From NCBI RefSeq assembly GCF_900111075.1, contig NZ_FOFZ01000002.1, positions 372,001 through 436,000 on the forward strand: a stretch of DNA of 64,000 nucleotides. Direction: 5' to 3'. This document shows, one piece after another, positions 39,459 to 48,504 of this stretch. This DNA comes from Flavobacterium frigoris. Lineage in GTDB: Bacteria; Bacteroidota; Bacteroidia; Flavobacteriales; Flavobacteriaceae. A program made the position numbers and the translations under genes. A model generated the notes under the pieces. The model was not told the origin of the DNA. It saw nothing but the letters and a program-made list of their open reading frames with translations, and ran no database searches. The number at the start of each line of letters is the position of its first letter. The first letter of the stretch is position 1.

Positions 39459-42400
39459 TTAAAATGTTACGTTAAGACCGACAGATACACTTTTGTCTCT
39501 TGGATAAGATAGATATTCTATACCTGCTGAAGGCACACCATTCAGAGATTTATCAGTATCGACTTCTGGATCTGTTCCTGAATAACTTGTGATGACAAAT
39601 AGATTTGCAGCATTTATAAAGACGCGAGCCGATTTAACTTTGATTCTTTCTAAATAATTTCCTGTAAGAGTATATCCAAAACTAAGATTACCCATTCTTA
39701 AGAAATCCCCTTTTTCTAAATACTTTGTAGAAGGAGAGTTAGGATCCCCAGCAGCTTGAGGAGATGTAGCAACTTCTTGAGTTACGTTTCTACCTCCAAG
39801 GAATGCTCCTTTAAAGAAATAAGCATTCGATGTATTATTATAGATATAATGTCCAAAAGCACCATAGAAAGATGCGCTTGCATCAAATCCTTTGTAGTTT
39901 AGACCTGTCGAGAATCCAACATTAATTTTTGGTAAAGGTTGCTTGTCTAGTAATTTTTTAGCAGCAGTACCTAAACCCGTATCATTTCCTGCAGCATCCG
40001 CATAAATAGAATTACCGCTTGCATCATACCCTCTCCATTCATACATATAATAAGAATAAGTTGGTTTACCATTAGTAATTACTTGTGCATACGCTCCAGA
40101 CAATCCTTGACCATTTAATCCACCCGTAGAGATGAATCCAGCAAAATTTGTCATTTCATTTTTCAAGAAAGAGACATTCCCAGAAATATCCCAATTAAGA
40201 TCCTCACTATTAATAATTTTATAGCTTAAAGCTACCTCAATTCCCTTATTAATTAAATTACCCGGTAAGTTTTTAAAACGAGGTGATGGAGGTCCAGGTT
40301 GAGTAGCAGCAGCAGGTACTGGAAAAATTAAATCTTTAGTATCTCTTTGGAAGTAATCAAGAGAACCTGTCAACCTATTATTAAGAAATTCGAAATCAGC
40401 TCCTATTCCATAGGATTTAGTAGTTTCCCACTTTAAATCAGCATTTGAATTACTATCTAAATTTAAAGAACCATTATTACCATAAGAAGCTCTCGCAATA
40501 GCCGAATTTGGTGCAAATTCCTGATTTCCAGTAATACCATAATTCCCTCTAATTTTGAAATCATTAACTAAACCCTCTTTATTATCTACAACTTTGTAAG
40601 CGATACCAACAGAAGGGAAATAATCGTATTTATTATTTAATCCAAGTTTAGTTGAACCATCAGCTCTCACTGTTCCTGTAAGGATTAATTTTTTATATAA
40701 AGTCGCATTAATTCTTCCAAAATAAGATTGTAATTCCACTCTATTTCTATAAGAAGATACTCTGTATTCATTTTGTAAACCTCCTTCAATATTATCAATT
40801 AAATTAGTTTGTACACTATCGTAACCTATTCCTGAAGATTGATTACCATCAGCAGTATAGTCATAGTAAGAATATCCAGCTAAAGCATCTAAATTAAAAT
40901 TATCACTAATGTCATTATTGTAATTTAAAGTGTGCTCAAAAGTTTTATTGAATTTATTTTGATTCGCAATAGCCGCTTGACCATATTTAGTAATAGCAGG
41001 ATTCGTTACAGGATCTGTTCCAGTACCTGGAACAACAGCTTGCGCAGTATTCAAGATTTGGATAGATGGAAGCAACTGTGTTTTTCTAGCCGATGTAGAA
41101 CTCTCAATACCAAATAAAAATTGATATTTCAAATGACTATTAATTTTCCAAGTTGTATTGATACTTCCCAATAACTTGCTAGTGTTCGTGAAATCTTTAT
41201 AAGAATTCAATAATTGAACTGGATTCAAATAAGAGGTACTGATTACATTATATGTACCATCCGCATTATAAATAGGAGAAGTTGGATTCCAGTACAATGC
41301 CGTACCAATTAAATTACCAATGTAACCTGCATTATTAGACAATAATGTAGTTTCATCTTTCAATGAGGTGTAAATAATTCTTGATTCCACTTTCAAAGCT
41401 CCTTCAAAGAAATCATTAGAGTTGTAAAACGAAGCTGAATACTTATCTAAACCTGAATTTTTAACAATTCCATCCGTGTTAGATGCTCCAAAAGACAATC
41501 TTGTATTCGAATTATCCGTAGTTTTACTAAACGATAAATCATGATTCATAGAAAAACCATTTCTTAATACAGCGTCTTCCCAGTTATAAGATCTTGACCC
41601 TTTGTCATCACCACCTGCAGCAACAAAATCATCAGCGCTCATCACACCAAAATTACCTGCCTTCTTACTAAAAGTAACAGAAGTACTATAAGTAAGTTGT
41701 GGCACGCTAGACTTTCCTTTTTTAGTAGTAATAACAATTACACCGTTAGCTCCACGAGAACCGTAGATAGCCGTAGAAGAAGCATCTTTCAATACACTGA
41801 TACTTTCGATATCATTTTGATTAATAAAGTTCAATGGGTTTCTTGCAGAAGATGACCCCAAATCCTGAGCACCATTATTAGCCGTAAGTCCACCGCCAGC
41901 GGAAACATTACCACCATCTAACGGCACACCGTCAATAACATACAACGGTCCATTTCCAGAACGAATAGAGGAATTTCCGCGAACTCTTACTGCAACTCCA
42001 CTTCCTGGTTCTCCACTAGATTGTGTTACTTGTACACCTGCTACTTTACCTCTTAATAGTTGCGCTGGTGAAGGCGCAGCTACATTATCAAAATCTTTAG
42101 CCCCTATTTGATCAACTGCACCAGTCGCATCTTTCTTTCTAACAGTACCGTAACCGATAACGACTACTTCTTTCAACTCTGCTGAGTCTTCTTTTAGTAT
42201 AACATTCACCGAAGTTTTCCCAGCTACATTTACTTCTTGTGTTTTAAGACCAATATAACTAAAAACTAAAATAGCATTTGGTCCGACATTTCCGATGGTG
42301 AATTTTCCATCGAAATCTGTTTGTGCTCCATTTGTTGTTCCTTTAACTAATATTGAAGCCCCAGGAAGAGGCCCACTAGAATCGGATACTGTACCGGACA

Positions 42401-42476
42401 CACTTTGCGAATATGTGAAACTTGTACATAATACCGTTAGAAACACCATCAAGCCTTTGGTTAGACTATTTTTCAT
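39459..42476 (-). CDS. SusC/RagA family TonB-dependent transporter
   Basis: A 1005-residue outer-membrane protein. After the signal peptide come the carboxypeptidase-like domain (VSGTVSDSSGPLPGASILVKGT), the TonB-box region (LKEVVVIGYGT), the plug (PAQLLRGKVAGVQVTQSSGEPG, VYVIDGVPLDGG-like, SRGANGVIVITTKKGK) and a long beta barrel ending in an aromatic residue. It imports oligosaccharides with SusD, powered by TonB. It is the first gene of the operon, with a TAAGTTTG element at 42534 and palindromic operators at 42583. Confidence 0.94.
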   Translation of the reverse strand: MKNSLTKGLMVFLTVLCTSFTYSQSVSGTVSDSSGPLPGASILVKGTTNGAQTDFDGKFTIGNVGPNAILVFSYIGLKTQEVNVAGKTSVNVILKEDSAELKEVVVIGYGTVRKKDATGAVDQIGAKDFDNVAAPSPAQLLRGKVAGVQVTQSSGEPGSGVAVRVRGNSSIRSGNGPLYVIDGVPLDGGNVSAGGGLTANNGAQDLGSSSARNPLNFINQNDIESISVLKDASSTAIYGSRGANGVIVITTKKGKSSVPQLTYSTSVTFSKKAGNFGVMSADDFVAAGGDDKGSRSYNWEDAVLRNGFSMNHDLSFSKTTDNSNTRLSFGASNTDGIVKNSGLDKYSASFYNSNDFFEGALKVESRIIYTSLKDETTLLSNNAGYIGNLIGTALYWNPTSPIYNADGTYNVISTSYLNPVQLLNSYKDFTNTSKLLGSINTTWKINSHLKYQFLFGIESSTSARKTQLLPSIQILNTAQAVVPGTGTDPVTNPAITKYGQAAIANQNKFNKTFEHTLNYNNDISDNFNLDALAGYSYYDYTADGNQSSGIGYDSVQTNLIDNIEGGLQNEYRVSSYRNRVELQSYFGRINATLYKKLILTGTVRADGSTKLGLNNKYDYFPSVGIAYKVVDNKEGLVNDFKIRGNYGITGNQEFAPNSAIARASYGNNGSLNLDSNSNADLKWETTKSYGIGADFEFLNNRLTGSLDYFQRDTKDLIFPVPAAATQPGPPSPRFKNLPGNLINKGIEVALSYKIINSEDLNWDISGNVSFLKNEMTNFAGFISTGGLNGQGLSGAYAQVITNGKPTYSYYMYEWRGYDASGNSIYADAAGNDTGLGTAAKKLLDKQPLPKINVGFSTGLNYKGFDASASFYGAFGHYIYNNTSNAYFFKGAFLGGRNVTQEVATSPQAAGDPNSPSTKYLEKGDFLRMGNLSFGYTLTGNYLERIKVKSARVFINAANLFVITSYSGTDPEVDTDKSLNGVPSAGIEYLSYPRDKSVSVGLNVTF

Positions 42477-42533
42477 ACGTAATAAATAAGTTGGTTAATA
42501 ATTTGTTTGAATGGTTTTGTTTAAATTGAATAT

Positions 42534-42541
42534 CAAACTTA
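42534..42541 (-). promoter_or_regulatory. -7 promoter element for the susC operon
   Basis: Minus-strand TAAGTTTG matches TAnnTTTG, 57 bases upstream of the susC ATG. The same octamer stands upstream of the GH65 gene (44955-44962). The operator pair begins 42 bases further upstream, so a bound LacI-type protein would not cover this element. Confidence 0.6.
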
Positions 42542-42582
42542 GCTAAAATTTATGATAACTTTAAGAAAATCAACAACTACAA

Positions 42583-42610
42583 CGTTTTCGAAGCGCCGAA
42601 AACGTTTTCG
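42583..42610. promoter_or_regulatory. LacI-type operator pair upstream of susC
   Basis: A perfect palindrome CGAAAACGTTTTCG at 42597-42610 preceded by a half site CGTTTTCG at 42583-42590, the same composite as at 28832-28860 apart from a one-base difference in spacing. From 42611 to 42862 I see no gene, only AT-rich sequence, so this 444-base gap contains two signals: these operators and the GH65 terminator. Confidence 0.82.
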
Positions 42611-42862
42611 ATTTTAAAATCAATCCTTTAAAAATTTAGCTTTAAAATTATGTAAAACGTAAAAATTATACCAAATTTAAATCATTATGTTATTTTAACG
42701 TGAATAAAGCGGAATAAACAATCCGTTTTTATCAAAAAAAGTATATTGTATGAGAAACTATTGCTAAATACGCAATAAAAATGCGGTTTTCCCGAACATT
42801 TCATAATATGAGCCAAACACTCAAAATCAAATCTAATTTTTTAAATACTACTAAAAATAAAA

Positions 42863-42900
42863 TTGCCTCAATTTTACTCGAAAGAATATAATTGAGGCAA
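42863..42900 (-). terminator. terminator after the GH65 gene
   Basis: A perfect 11-base stem TTGCCTCAATT/AATTGAGGCAA with a 16-base loop, followed on the minus strand by TTTTATTTTTAG. It starts 20 bases past the GH65 stop and shields the susC promoter from read-through. Confidence 0.82.
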
Positions 42901-42920
42901 CCAATACAAAAAGGTAAAAA

Positions 42921-44930
42921 CTATTTCTCGATCGTAATTGTCTTATCGTCTGGACCTAACCCTATAATTTTTAGTGATTTCCATTGCTTTGGTAAAAGTC
43001 CTTTATTGTATTTCAAACCTGCATCAGTTTGCTCTACCCCTCCAAATCCATAAATAACTGCTTGAAGCATTGCACCTGCTCCTGTTGCGAAATAAGGATT
43101 ACTACTATTTGCCGACTCCGAAAAAACACCAAAAGGTGGTCTACTGTTTGGTAAATACGATTTGACAAAATAATTATAGGCTTTGTCTCTATCACCCAGA
43201 CGCGCATACAATACAGACAAAACTCCCGACGCCATTGCAGGCCCATCTTTGGGATCAATCTTTGCTGCATAATACTCTAGATCCATTTCAATTTGCTTTT
43301 TATCAGTAATCACGTGCAATGGGTAGGCCAGTAAATTAACATCCGCTTGTTTTATCATTTCTCCGTTATACCCTTTGTAATTTTGGGTGATTCCATTTTT
43401 AGAATGTATCGTTAACTTTTCAGATAATGCGACCCATTTTGGATTTATCGGTTCATTTAATATCGTAGCTGCTTTAATTGTATTTTTCAAAGATTCAATT
43501 GCTGATGCATTTGTAAAAGCATTATCATCTACATGCTGTGCGTACTCATCTGCTCCCACAACATTCAGGATAGAATAACTGCCATCTTGATTTTCAACCA
43601 CCCTACTTACCCAGAAATCAGCTGTTTCTTTTAACACACTCCATTCTTTTTTAAGCCATGACTTATCTTGCGTATAAGCATAGTAATTCCAGAATGCTAT
43701 AGAAACATCAGCTGTGATGTGTTGTTCAAAAATTCCTGTTAAAGCCCAGGTTGGTGTTGCCTCTTCACCTGTATCATCAGATTCCCATGGAAACATGGCT
43801 CCTTTATAACCATAAACAGTAGCTTTTTGCTTAGCTTTTCCAAGTCGATCGGATCTATAATCCAAGCATGATTTAGCCATTTCAGGCTGCAACGCCAACA
43901 GCGTTGGATACATCCATAGTTCAGAATCCCAAAAAATATGCCCATTATACCCTTGAGACGATAATCCCATTGGTGCAATACTTTGTCTTGTTTCTGGACG
44001 TATATAAGAATACAGATTATACAAGGCAAATCGAACTCGCTGTTGCGAATCTAAATCTCCTTCAATTTCAATATCCCCGGTTCTCCACAACTCAGCCCAC
44101 GCTTTTTTATGTCGGTTCAATAAATTATCAATCCCTTCTTGCAAAGCAAAAATGGGCTGCCTTTCAGATTCATTTAAAGGATCTGTAAAATCTTTGGAAG
44201 TACAGATTCCACCAGCAATGGCAAATCGGTATTTCTTACCCTTGAGCAGTCGTTTAGAAAATCCCACTTCATTTCCTGTTTGGTTCAAAACTTCTTTATC
44301 AGCATCAAAGAGAAAGGTTGTCGCTGCCGAAACAGTGTGTTTTCCATTTAGTGTTTTTGCTGTAGTTCTAAAAACAGGCATTAAGTATTGATTATCCTTT
44401 AAAACTCTAAACTGGCTTTTAGCTTCCTTTAATTCATCAGGAACCGTCATATAATTATTAGCATTGATTTCAATATCTTTTTTAGGTGTGATTTCAATAA
44501 TGGCCATAGCCGAATAAGGTATGGCTCTGTTGGCTAAAATAGTATAATCAATAACCGCGAGATCTTTGAAGCTAAAAGAAGTTGTACTAGTCCCTTCTTT
44601 CATTGAAACCACCTGACTCCAATGATCGATATTGTCCGAGTTTATTTCTTGATTATTTATGCTCAAATGAAGGTTAAGGAATTCTATTCCTCTAACAATT
44701 CTACTAATCCCATTTTCTGGACTTGCTTCATAGACTCCATTTAAAATAATTTCTTTTGTTTTTAATGGTATATCATCTGTAACGATGCCAATTTGACCAT
44801 TTGCCATAGCTACACCAAAATAATTTTCTCTTGAAGAGGCTTGTAGATTCCATTCATCTGACTTTGTTTGACTAAATACGGATGCACTAAACAAAATCAG
44901 TATTACAAGATGTCTAAAATTTAAATTCAT
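42921..44930 (-). CDS. exported GH65 alpha-glucoside hydrolase (kojibiosidase-like candidate)
   Basis: Starting at 44930 (MNLNFRHLVILILFSASVFSQ) it has 669 residues and a signal peptide; a Met at 44957 would lie within the -7 element at 44955. The GH65 catalytic acid is the Glu of GADEYAQHVDDNAFTN (residue 462). The loop that binds phosphate in GH65 phosphorylases instead carries Glu605 in PPFGVFSESAN, pointing to a hydrolase with Glu as base. This arrangement matches what I recall for the F. johnsoniae kojibiose hydrolase. GH65 also includes acid trehalases, so linkage specificity is open. It is divergent from the GH13 gene and shares its operators. Confidence 0.8.
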   Translation of the reverse strand: MNLNFRHLVILILFSASVFSQTKSDEWNLQASSRENYFGVAMANGQIGIVTDDIPLKTKEIILNGVYEASPENGISRIVRGIEFLNLHLSINNQEINSDNIDHWSQVVSMKEGTSTTSFSFKDLAVIDYTILANRAIPYSAMAIIEITPKKDIEINANNYMTVPDELKEAKSQFRVLKDNQYLMPVFRTTAKTLNGKHTVSAATTFLFDADKEVLNQTGNEVGFSKRLLKGKKYRFAIAGGICTSKDFTDPLNESERQPIFALQEGIDNLLNRHKKAWAELWRTGDIEIEGDLDSQQRVRFALYNLYSYIRPETRQSIAPMGLSSQGYNGHIFWDSELWMYPTLLALQPEMAKSCLDYRSDRLGKAKQKATVYGYKGAMFPWESDDTGEEATPTWALTGIFEQHITADVSIAFWNYYAYTQDKSWLKKEWSVLKETADFWVSRVVENQDGSYSILNVVGADEYAQHVDDNAFTNASAIESLKNTIKAATILNEPINPKWVALSEKLTIHSKNGITQNYKGYNGEMIKQADVNLLAYPLHVITDKKQIEMDLEYYAAKIDPKDGPAMASGVLSVLYARLGDRDKAYNYFVKSYLPNSRPPFGVFSESANSSNPYFATGAGAMLQAVIYGFGGVEQTDAGLKYNKGLLPKQWKSLKIIGLGPDDKTITIEK

Positions 44931-44954
44931 AATTTTCATTTTGATTAATAATTT

Positions 44955-44962
44955 CAAACTTA
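44955..44962 (-). promoter_or_regulatory. -7 promoter element for the GH65 gene
   Basis: Minus-strand TAAGTTTG, identical to the susC element, 24 bases before the chosen ATG. Operators at 45017-45052 begin 54 bases upstream of it. Confidence 0.58.
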
Positions 44963-45016
44963 AATCATTTATTCCTTAAAAATTTAAATATTCCTTTAAG
45001 ATCCTTAATTTTAGTA

Positions 45017-45052
45017 TCGATAACGTTTTCGATATTTCGATAACGTTATCGA
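45017..45052. promoter_or_regulatory. tandem LacI-type operators between GH65 and GH13
   Basis: A perfect 16-base palindrome TCGATAACGTTATCGA at 45037-45052 and a near-copy TCGATAACGTTTTCGA at 45017-45032, spaced 20 bases centre to centre, about two helical turns. The core resembles CGAAAACGTTTTCG at the other two sites with A-to-T changes. The position serves both divergent genes. No TAnnTTTG was seen before the GH13 gene. Confidence 0.82.
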
Positions 45053-45178
45053 TTTACAAGAAAGCCGAAATACTAAAAAAAATATGCAAATTGCTATCCT
45101 CTATACAAGTCAATAACATCTAGAAAAATAAAATTAACTATACAAACTACTTTATAATTACAATTAAATCCATACCGT

Positions 45179-46948
45179 ATGAAACCAAAAAAAATCTTAC
45201 TCGCCTTACTATTACTCCTTACTTGTTTGACCTACAAATCAACCATTGCTCAACAAAAAGAGGCTCCAATTGAAAAAAAATGGTGGAAAGAAGCTGTAGT
45301 TTACCAAATTTATCCTCGCAGTTTTAAAGATACTAACGGTGATGGCGTAGGTGATTTGAAAGGAATTATCTCTCAATTAGATTATATTAAAAGTTTGGGA
45401 ATAGATGTCGTTTGGCTAAATCCTATCTACGGTTCCCCGAATGCTGATAACGGATATGATATTTCAGATTATCAATCCATAATGAAGGAATTTGGCACTA
45501 TGGAAGATTTTGATACTTTGCTAAAAGGAATGCATGAAAGAGGCTTGAAATTAGTGATGGATTTAGTAGTCAATCATAGCAGCGACGAACATAAATGGTT
45601 TCAAGAAAGTAAAAAATCCAGAGACAATCCATACAGAGATTATTACCATTGGTGGCCTGCTGAAAAAGGCAAGCCAGCCTTTCGCCCCGGAGCTTTCGAA
45701 GCCGATGGTAGTGGATGGAGATATGACAAAACGACGGATTCTTATTATTTACATTATTTCAATTATAAACAACCAGATTTGAATTGGGAGAATCCAAAAT
45801 TGCGTCAAGAAATTTACAGTATGATGAATTGGTGGTTTAAAAAAGGGATTGATGGTTTTAGAATGGATGTAATCCCCTTCATAGCAAAAGACACTACTTT
45901 CCCAGTAATTACTCAAGAAGAATTAAATAAAAACTACGAGGGAAGATGGGATGTATATATGGCTAGCGGTCCGCATTTACATGATTATTTACAAGAAATG
46001 AATAAAGAAGTCTTAAGCAAATATGATATTATGTCACTAGCTGAAGGTGCGGGCATGCTAAAATCAACCGCTTTAAATTTTGTTGATCCAGCGCGGAATG
46101 AATTAAATATGGGTTATCACTTTGACGGTACAAACTTGGGCTATATTCCTGGTTATTTCAAAAAAATGAGCCCTACATGGAGTTTATTAGACTTCAAAAA
46201 AATATACTCTGATTGGGACGATGTCTACAAAGAAAAAGGCTGGGGAACTATCTATTTAGGGAATCATGATCAACCTAGAATGACTTCTCGCTGGGGAAAT
46301 GATTCTCCTCAATATAGAGCATTGTCATCTAAAATGTTATCTACCTTTTTACTCTCAATGAGAGGTACACCCTACTACTATAATGGAGATGAGATAGGAA
46401 TGGTAAATGCTAAATTTGATAAAATTGAAGATTACCGCGATATTGAAACATTATCAGAATATGAAAAAGTACAAAATGCGGGAGGTGATTTGAAACAATT
46501 CATCGAAGACCAAAAAACAGGAGGAGCAAGAGACAATGGCCGTACTCCTTTTCAATGGAATAACTCCAAGAACGGAGGCTTTACGACTGCCGAACCTTGG
46601 CTAAAAGTAAATGAAAATTATAGTACTTTAAATGCATCGTCCCAAGAAAAAGATCCCAATTCTGTTTTGAATTATTTTAGAAAAATGGTAAAACTACGCA
46701 AAGACAATCAGGTGTTAGTTTATGGAAAATACACTTTAATTGATGCCAAAAATCCAAATATTTACGCTTATACTAGAGAATTAGACGGGAAGAAATTATT
46801 GGTAATGCTCAATTTCAGAAGCAAGAAGGCAAAATTAAACTCAAAAATAAGCCTCAAAAATGCAAAATTACTAATTGGGAATTACGCAAAACATTCTAAA
46901 GGTCTTGACCTAAAGCCATATGAAGCTGTCATTTTCGAAATAAAATAA
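45179..46948 (+). CDS. exported GH13 alpha-glucosidase, probably alpha-1,6-preferring
   Basis: A 589-residue GH13 enzyme with a signal peptide ending near residue 25 (STIAQQ). Catalytic residues: nucleophile Asp230 (GFRMDVIPF), acid/base Glu289 (SLAEGAG) and Asp364 (GNHDQPR). Strands VVYQIYPRSFKD, DLVVNHSSDEH and the C-terminal beta domain match oligo-1,6-glucosidase/alpha-glucosidase. The residue after the nucleophile is Val231, which in this group favours alpha-1,6 bonds over alpha-1,4 (family knowledge). It is the only sugar enzyme on the plus strand and shares the operator region with GH65. Confidence 0.88.
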   Translation: MKPKKILLALLLLLTCLTYKSTIAQQKEAPIEKKWWKEAVVYQIYPRSFKDTNGDGVGDLKGIISQLDYIKSLGIDVVWLNPIYGSPNADNGYDISDYQSIMKEFGTMEDFDTLLKGMHERGLKLVMDLVVNHSSDEHKWFQESKKSRDNPYRDYYHWWPAEKGKPAFRPGAFEADGSGWRYDKTTDSYYLHYFNYKQPDLNWENPKLRQEIYSMMNWWFKKGIDGFRMDVIPFIAKDTTFPVITQEELNKNYEGRWDVYMASGPHLHDYLQEMNKEVLSKYDIMSLAEGAGMLKSTALNFVDPARNELNMGYHFDGTNLGYIPGYFKKMSPTWSLLDFKKIYSDWDDVYKEKGWGTIYLGNHDQPRMTSRWGNDSPQYRALSSKMLSTFLLSMRGTPYYYNGDEIGMVNAKFDKIEDYRDIETLSEYEKVQNAGGDLKQFIEDQKTGGARDNGRTPFQWNNSKNGGFTTAEPWLKVNENYSTLNASSQEKDPNSVLNYFRKMVKLRKDNQVLVYGKYTLIDAKNPNIYAYTRELDGKKLLVMLNFRSKKAKLNSKISLKNAKLLIGNYAKHSKGLDLKPYEAVIFEIK

Positions 46949-47145
46949 AATCACAACTCCTTTTTTAAAATGTATAAAATCAAAAAGAGCATCCTAACAA
47001 TAGCGTCCCTTAATTTTAGTAACAAATCCAATTAAATTGACCTAAATAAATTGAAAAACAACACATTGCGTCCTTACGAATCATTAGCGCTTTCAATCAA
47101 ATAAACTAATTGGCCTTTAATTCTATAAATTTATCATTTTAACCG

Positions 47146-47209
47146 AAACTGTTTTTTGAAAATTGATTTACAATAAATAAATTGTAAGTTTGTTTTCAAA
47201 AAACAGTTT
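47146..47209 (+). terminator. long AT-rich hairpin with T tract before the first lacI gene
   Basis: A perfect 17-base inverted repeat AAACTGTTTTTTGAAAA (47146-47162) with its complement at 47193-47209; inside it, TTACAAT/ATTGTAA (47168-47174, 47181-47187) closes a 6-base loop. Allowing G-U pairs the RNA stem is about 29 of 30 pairs. A run TTTTTATTTTT follows. It ends 30 bases before the regulator ATG. It may terminate the GH13 transcript (stop at 46948), act as an attenuator, or both. The rest of the gap (46949-47145) shows nothing. Confidence 0.7.
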
Positions 47210-47239
47210 TTTTTATTTTTAAAACAGGGTAATCCTACT

Positions 47240-48259
47240 ATGAAAGATGCAACATTAAAACAAATTGCCGCTCAGCTAGGAGTTTCTATCACTACCGTTT
47301 CTAAAGCCTTAAAAGACTATCCTGATGTTAGTAAAAAAACTAAGAATGCAGTAATTGCCCTAGCAAAAAAATTAAATTACACCCCCAATAGTTTTGCTGT
47401 AAACCTAAGAACAAAAGAATCTAGAACTATAGGACTTATAGTCCCTACCGTAGATTACAATTTCTTTTCAAAGGTTTTCGAAGGAGTCCTCAAGGAAGCC
47501 GAGAAAAGAAAATACTTGGTGATTATTTTACGCTCTAATGAAAAATTAGAAATAGAGAAAAAACAAATTGATCTTTTGCTAAAAAAAAGAGTAGATGGTA
47601 TTTTAATGTCTCTTTCGAATGAAACAGGTGATTTTGATCACATTAATAATATTATCGCCTATAAAACTCCCCTAGTCCTTTTTGATAAAATTGCTAAATT
47701 AGTGAACTGTTCAAAAGTAATGATCAATGATCGAAAGGCAGCTTATGATGCTGTCACCTATCTTATAAGCAAAGGGCACAAAAAAATCGCACATTTTAGA
47801 GGTTCGTACATACCCCAAAATTCCATTGATCGTTTTTTAGGATATAAAAGAGCGCTAGAAGACAACAATATCTTCTATGATTCTAGTTTGGTATATGTAT
47901 GTGACAACAATACTGATTTTGAAGATGGGTACAATAATGCAAAAAAAATAGTTAATGATCATCCCGATATTAGTGCCATTTTTGCCGTGACAGACTTAGT
48001 CGCTGTTGGAATCATTAAATACTTAAATGATATTGGTGTTCAAGTACCACAACAAATAGCAGTCTTTGGGTTCTGTAACTCCTTCATGTCTGAAATAATC
48101 ACTCCTAAATTAACTACGATCGATCAACCAGGATTTGAAATAGGCAAAAAAGCGGCTTCCATATTATTTGATGAAATAGAATTAATCAAAAGTAACAAAG
48201 CTTTTGAATTTCAATCAGTCGAATTAGAAACTAGTATTATAGAACGCGAATCTGCTTAA
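47240..48259 (+). CDS. LacI-family transcriptional regulator, copy 1
   Basis: A 339-residue regulator. The N-terminal helix-turn-helix (TLKQIAAQLGVSITTVSKAL, residues 5-24) and hinge (YTPNSFAVNLRTKES) are typical LacI/GalR, followed by a periplasmic-binding-protein-like ligand domain. The operator palindromes upstream of three sugar units are the natural targets, as this and the next gene are the only LacI proteins here. Residues in the recognition positions (Ile, Thr, Lys) are the same in copy 2. The effector sugar is unknown. Confidence 0.93.
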   Translation: MKDATLKQIAAQLGVSITTVSKALKDYPDVSKKTKNAVIALAKKLNYTPNSFAVNLRTKESRTIGLIVPTVDYNFFSKVFEGVLKEAEKRKYLVIILRSNEKLEIEKKQIDLLLKKRVDGILMSLSNETGDFDHINNIIAYKTPLVLFDKIAKLVNCSKVMINDRKAAYDAVTYLISKGHKKIAHFRGSYIPQNSIDRFLGYKRALEDNNIFYDSSLVYVCDNNTDFEDGYNNAKKIVNDHPDISAIFAVTDLVAVGIIKYLNDIGVQVPQQIAVFGFCNSFMSEIITPKLTTIDQPGFEIGKKAASILFDEIELIKSNKAFEFQSVELETSIIERESA

Positions 48260-48504
48260 ATTTGCGCTTTATTAGAATTCTAATTTTAAAGACACATTGT
48301 TTACAGTTACTTTTCGAAGATAGCAAATAATTATCTCCATTTGATAAATATCATAAAACCATAATTCTTAAAATAAAAATGAATACCTTAGTTGCTATTA
48401 TTTGTGTACTGAAATTTCATTTAAACATATTAAGAACTAAATAACACTCTTAAAAAACTGCAAGAAAACGTAATTCTAAGCCTTAAACTCAAGAAAAATA
48501 GTTC

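Noticed and set aside
43034-44391. Open frames of 63 to 96 residues within the GH65 gene on both strands
   Set aside because: They overlap conserved catalytic parts of GH65 and have no independent support.
48474-48480. GAAAACG as a full operator before the second lacI gene
   Set aside because: Only a half site is present; the other half is not recognisable, so it is mentioned only as possible weak autoregulation.
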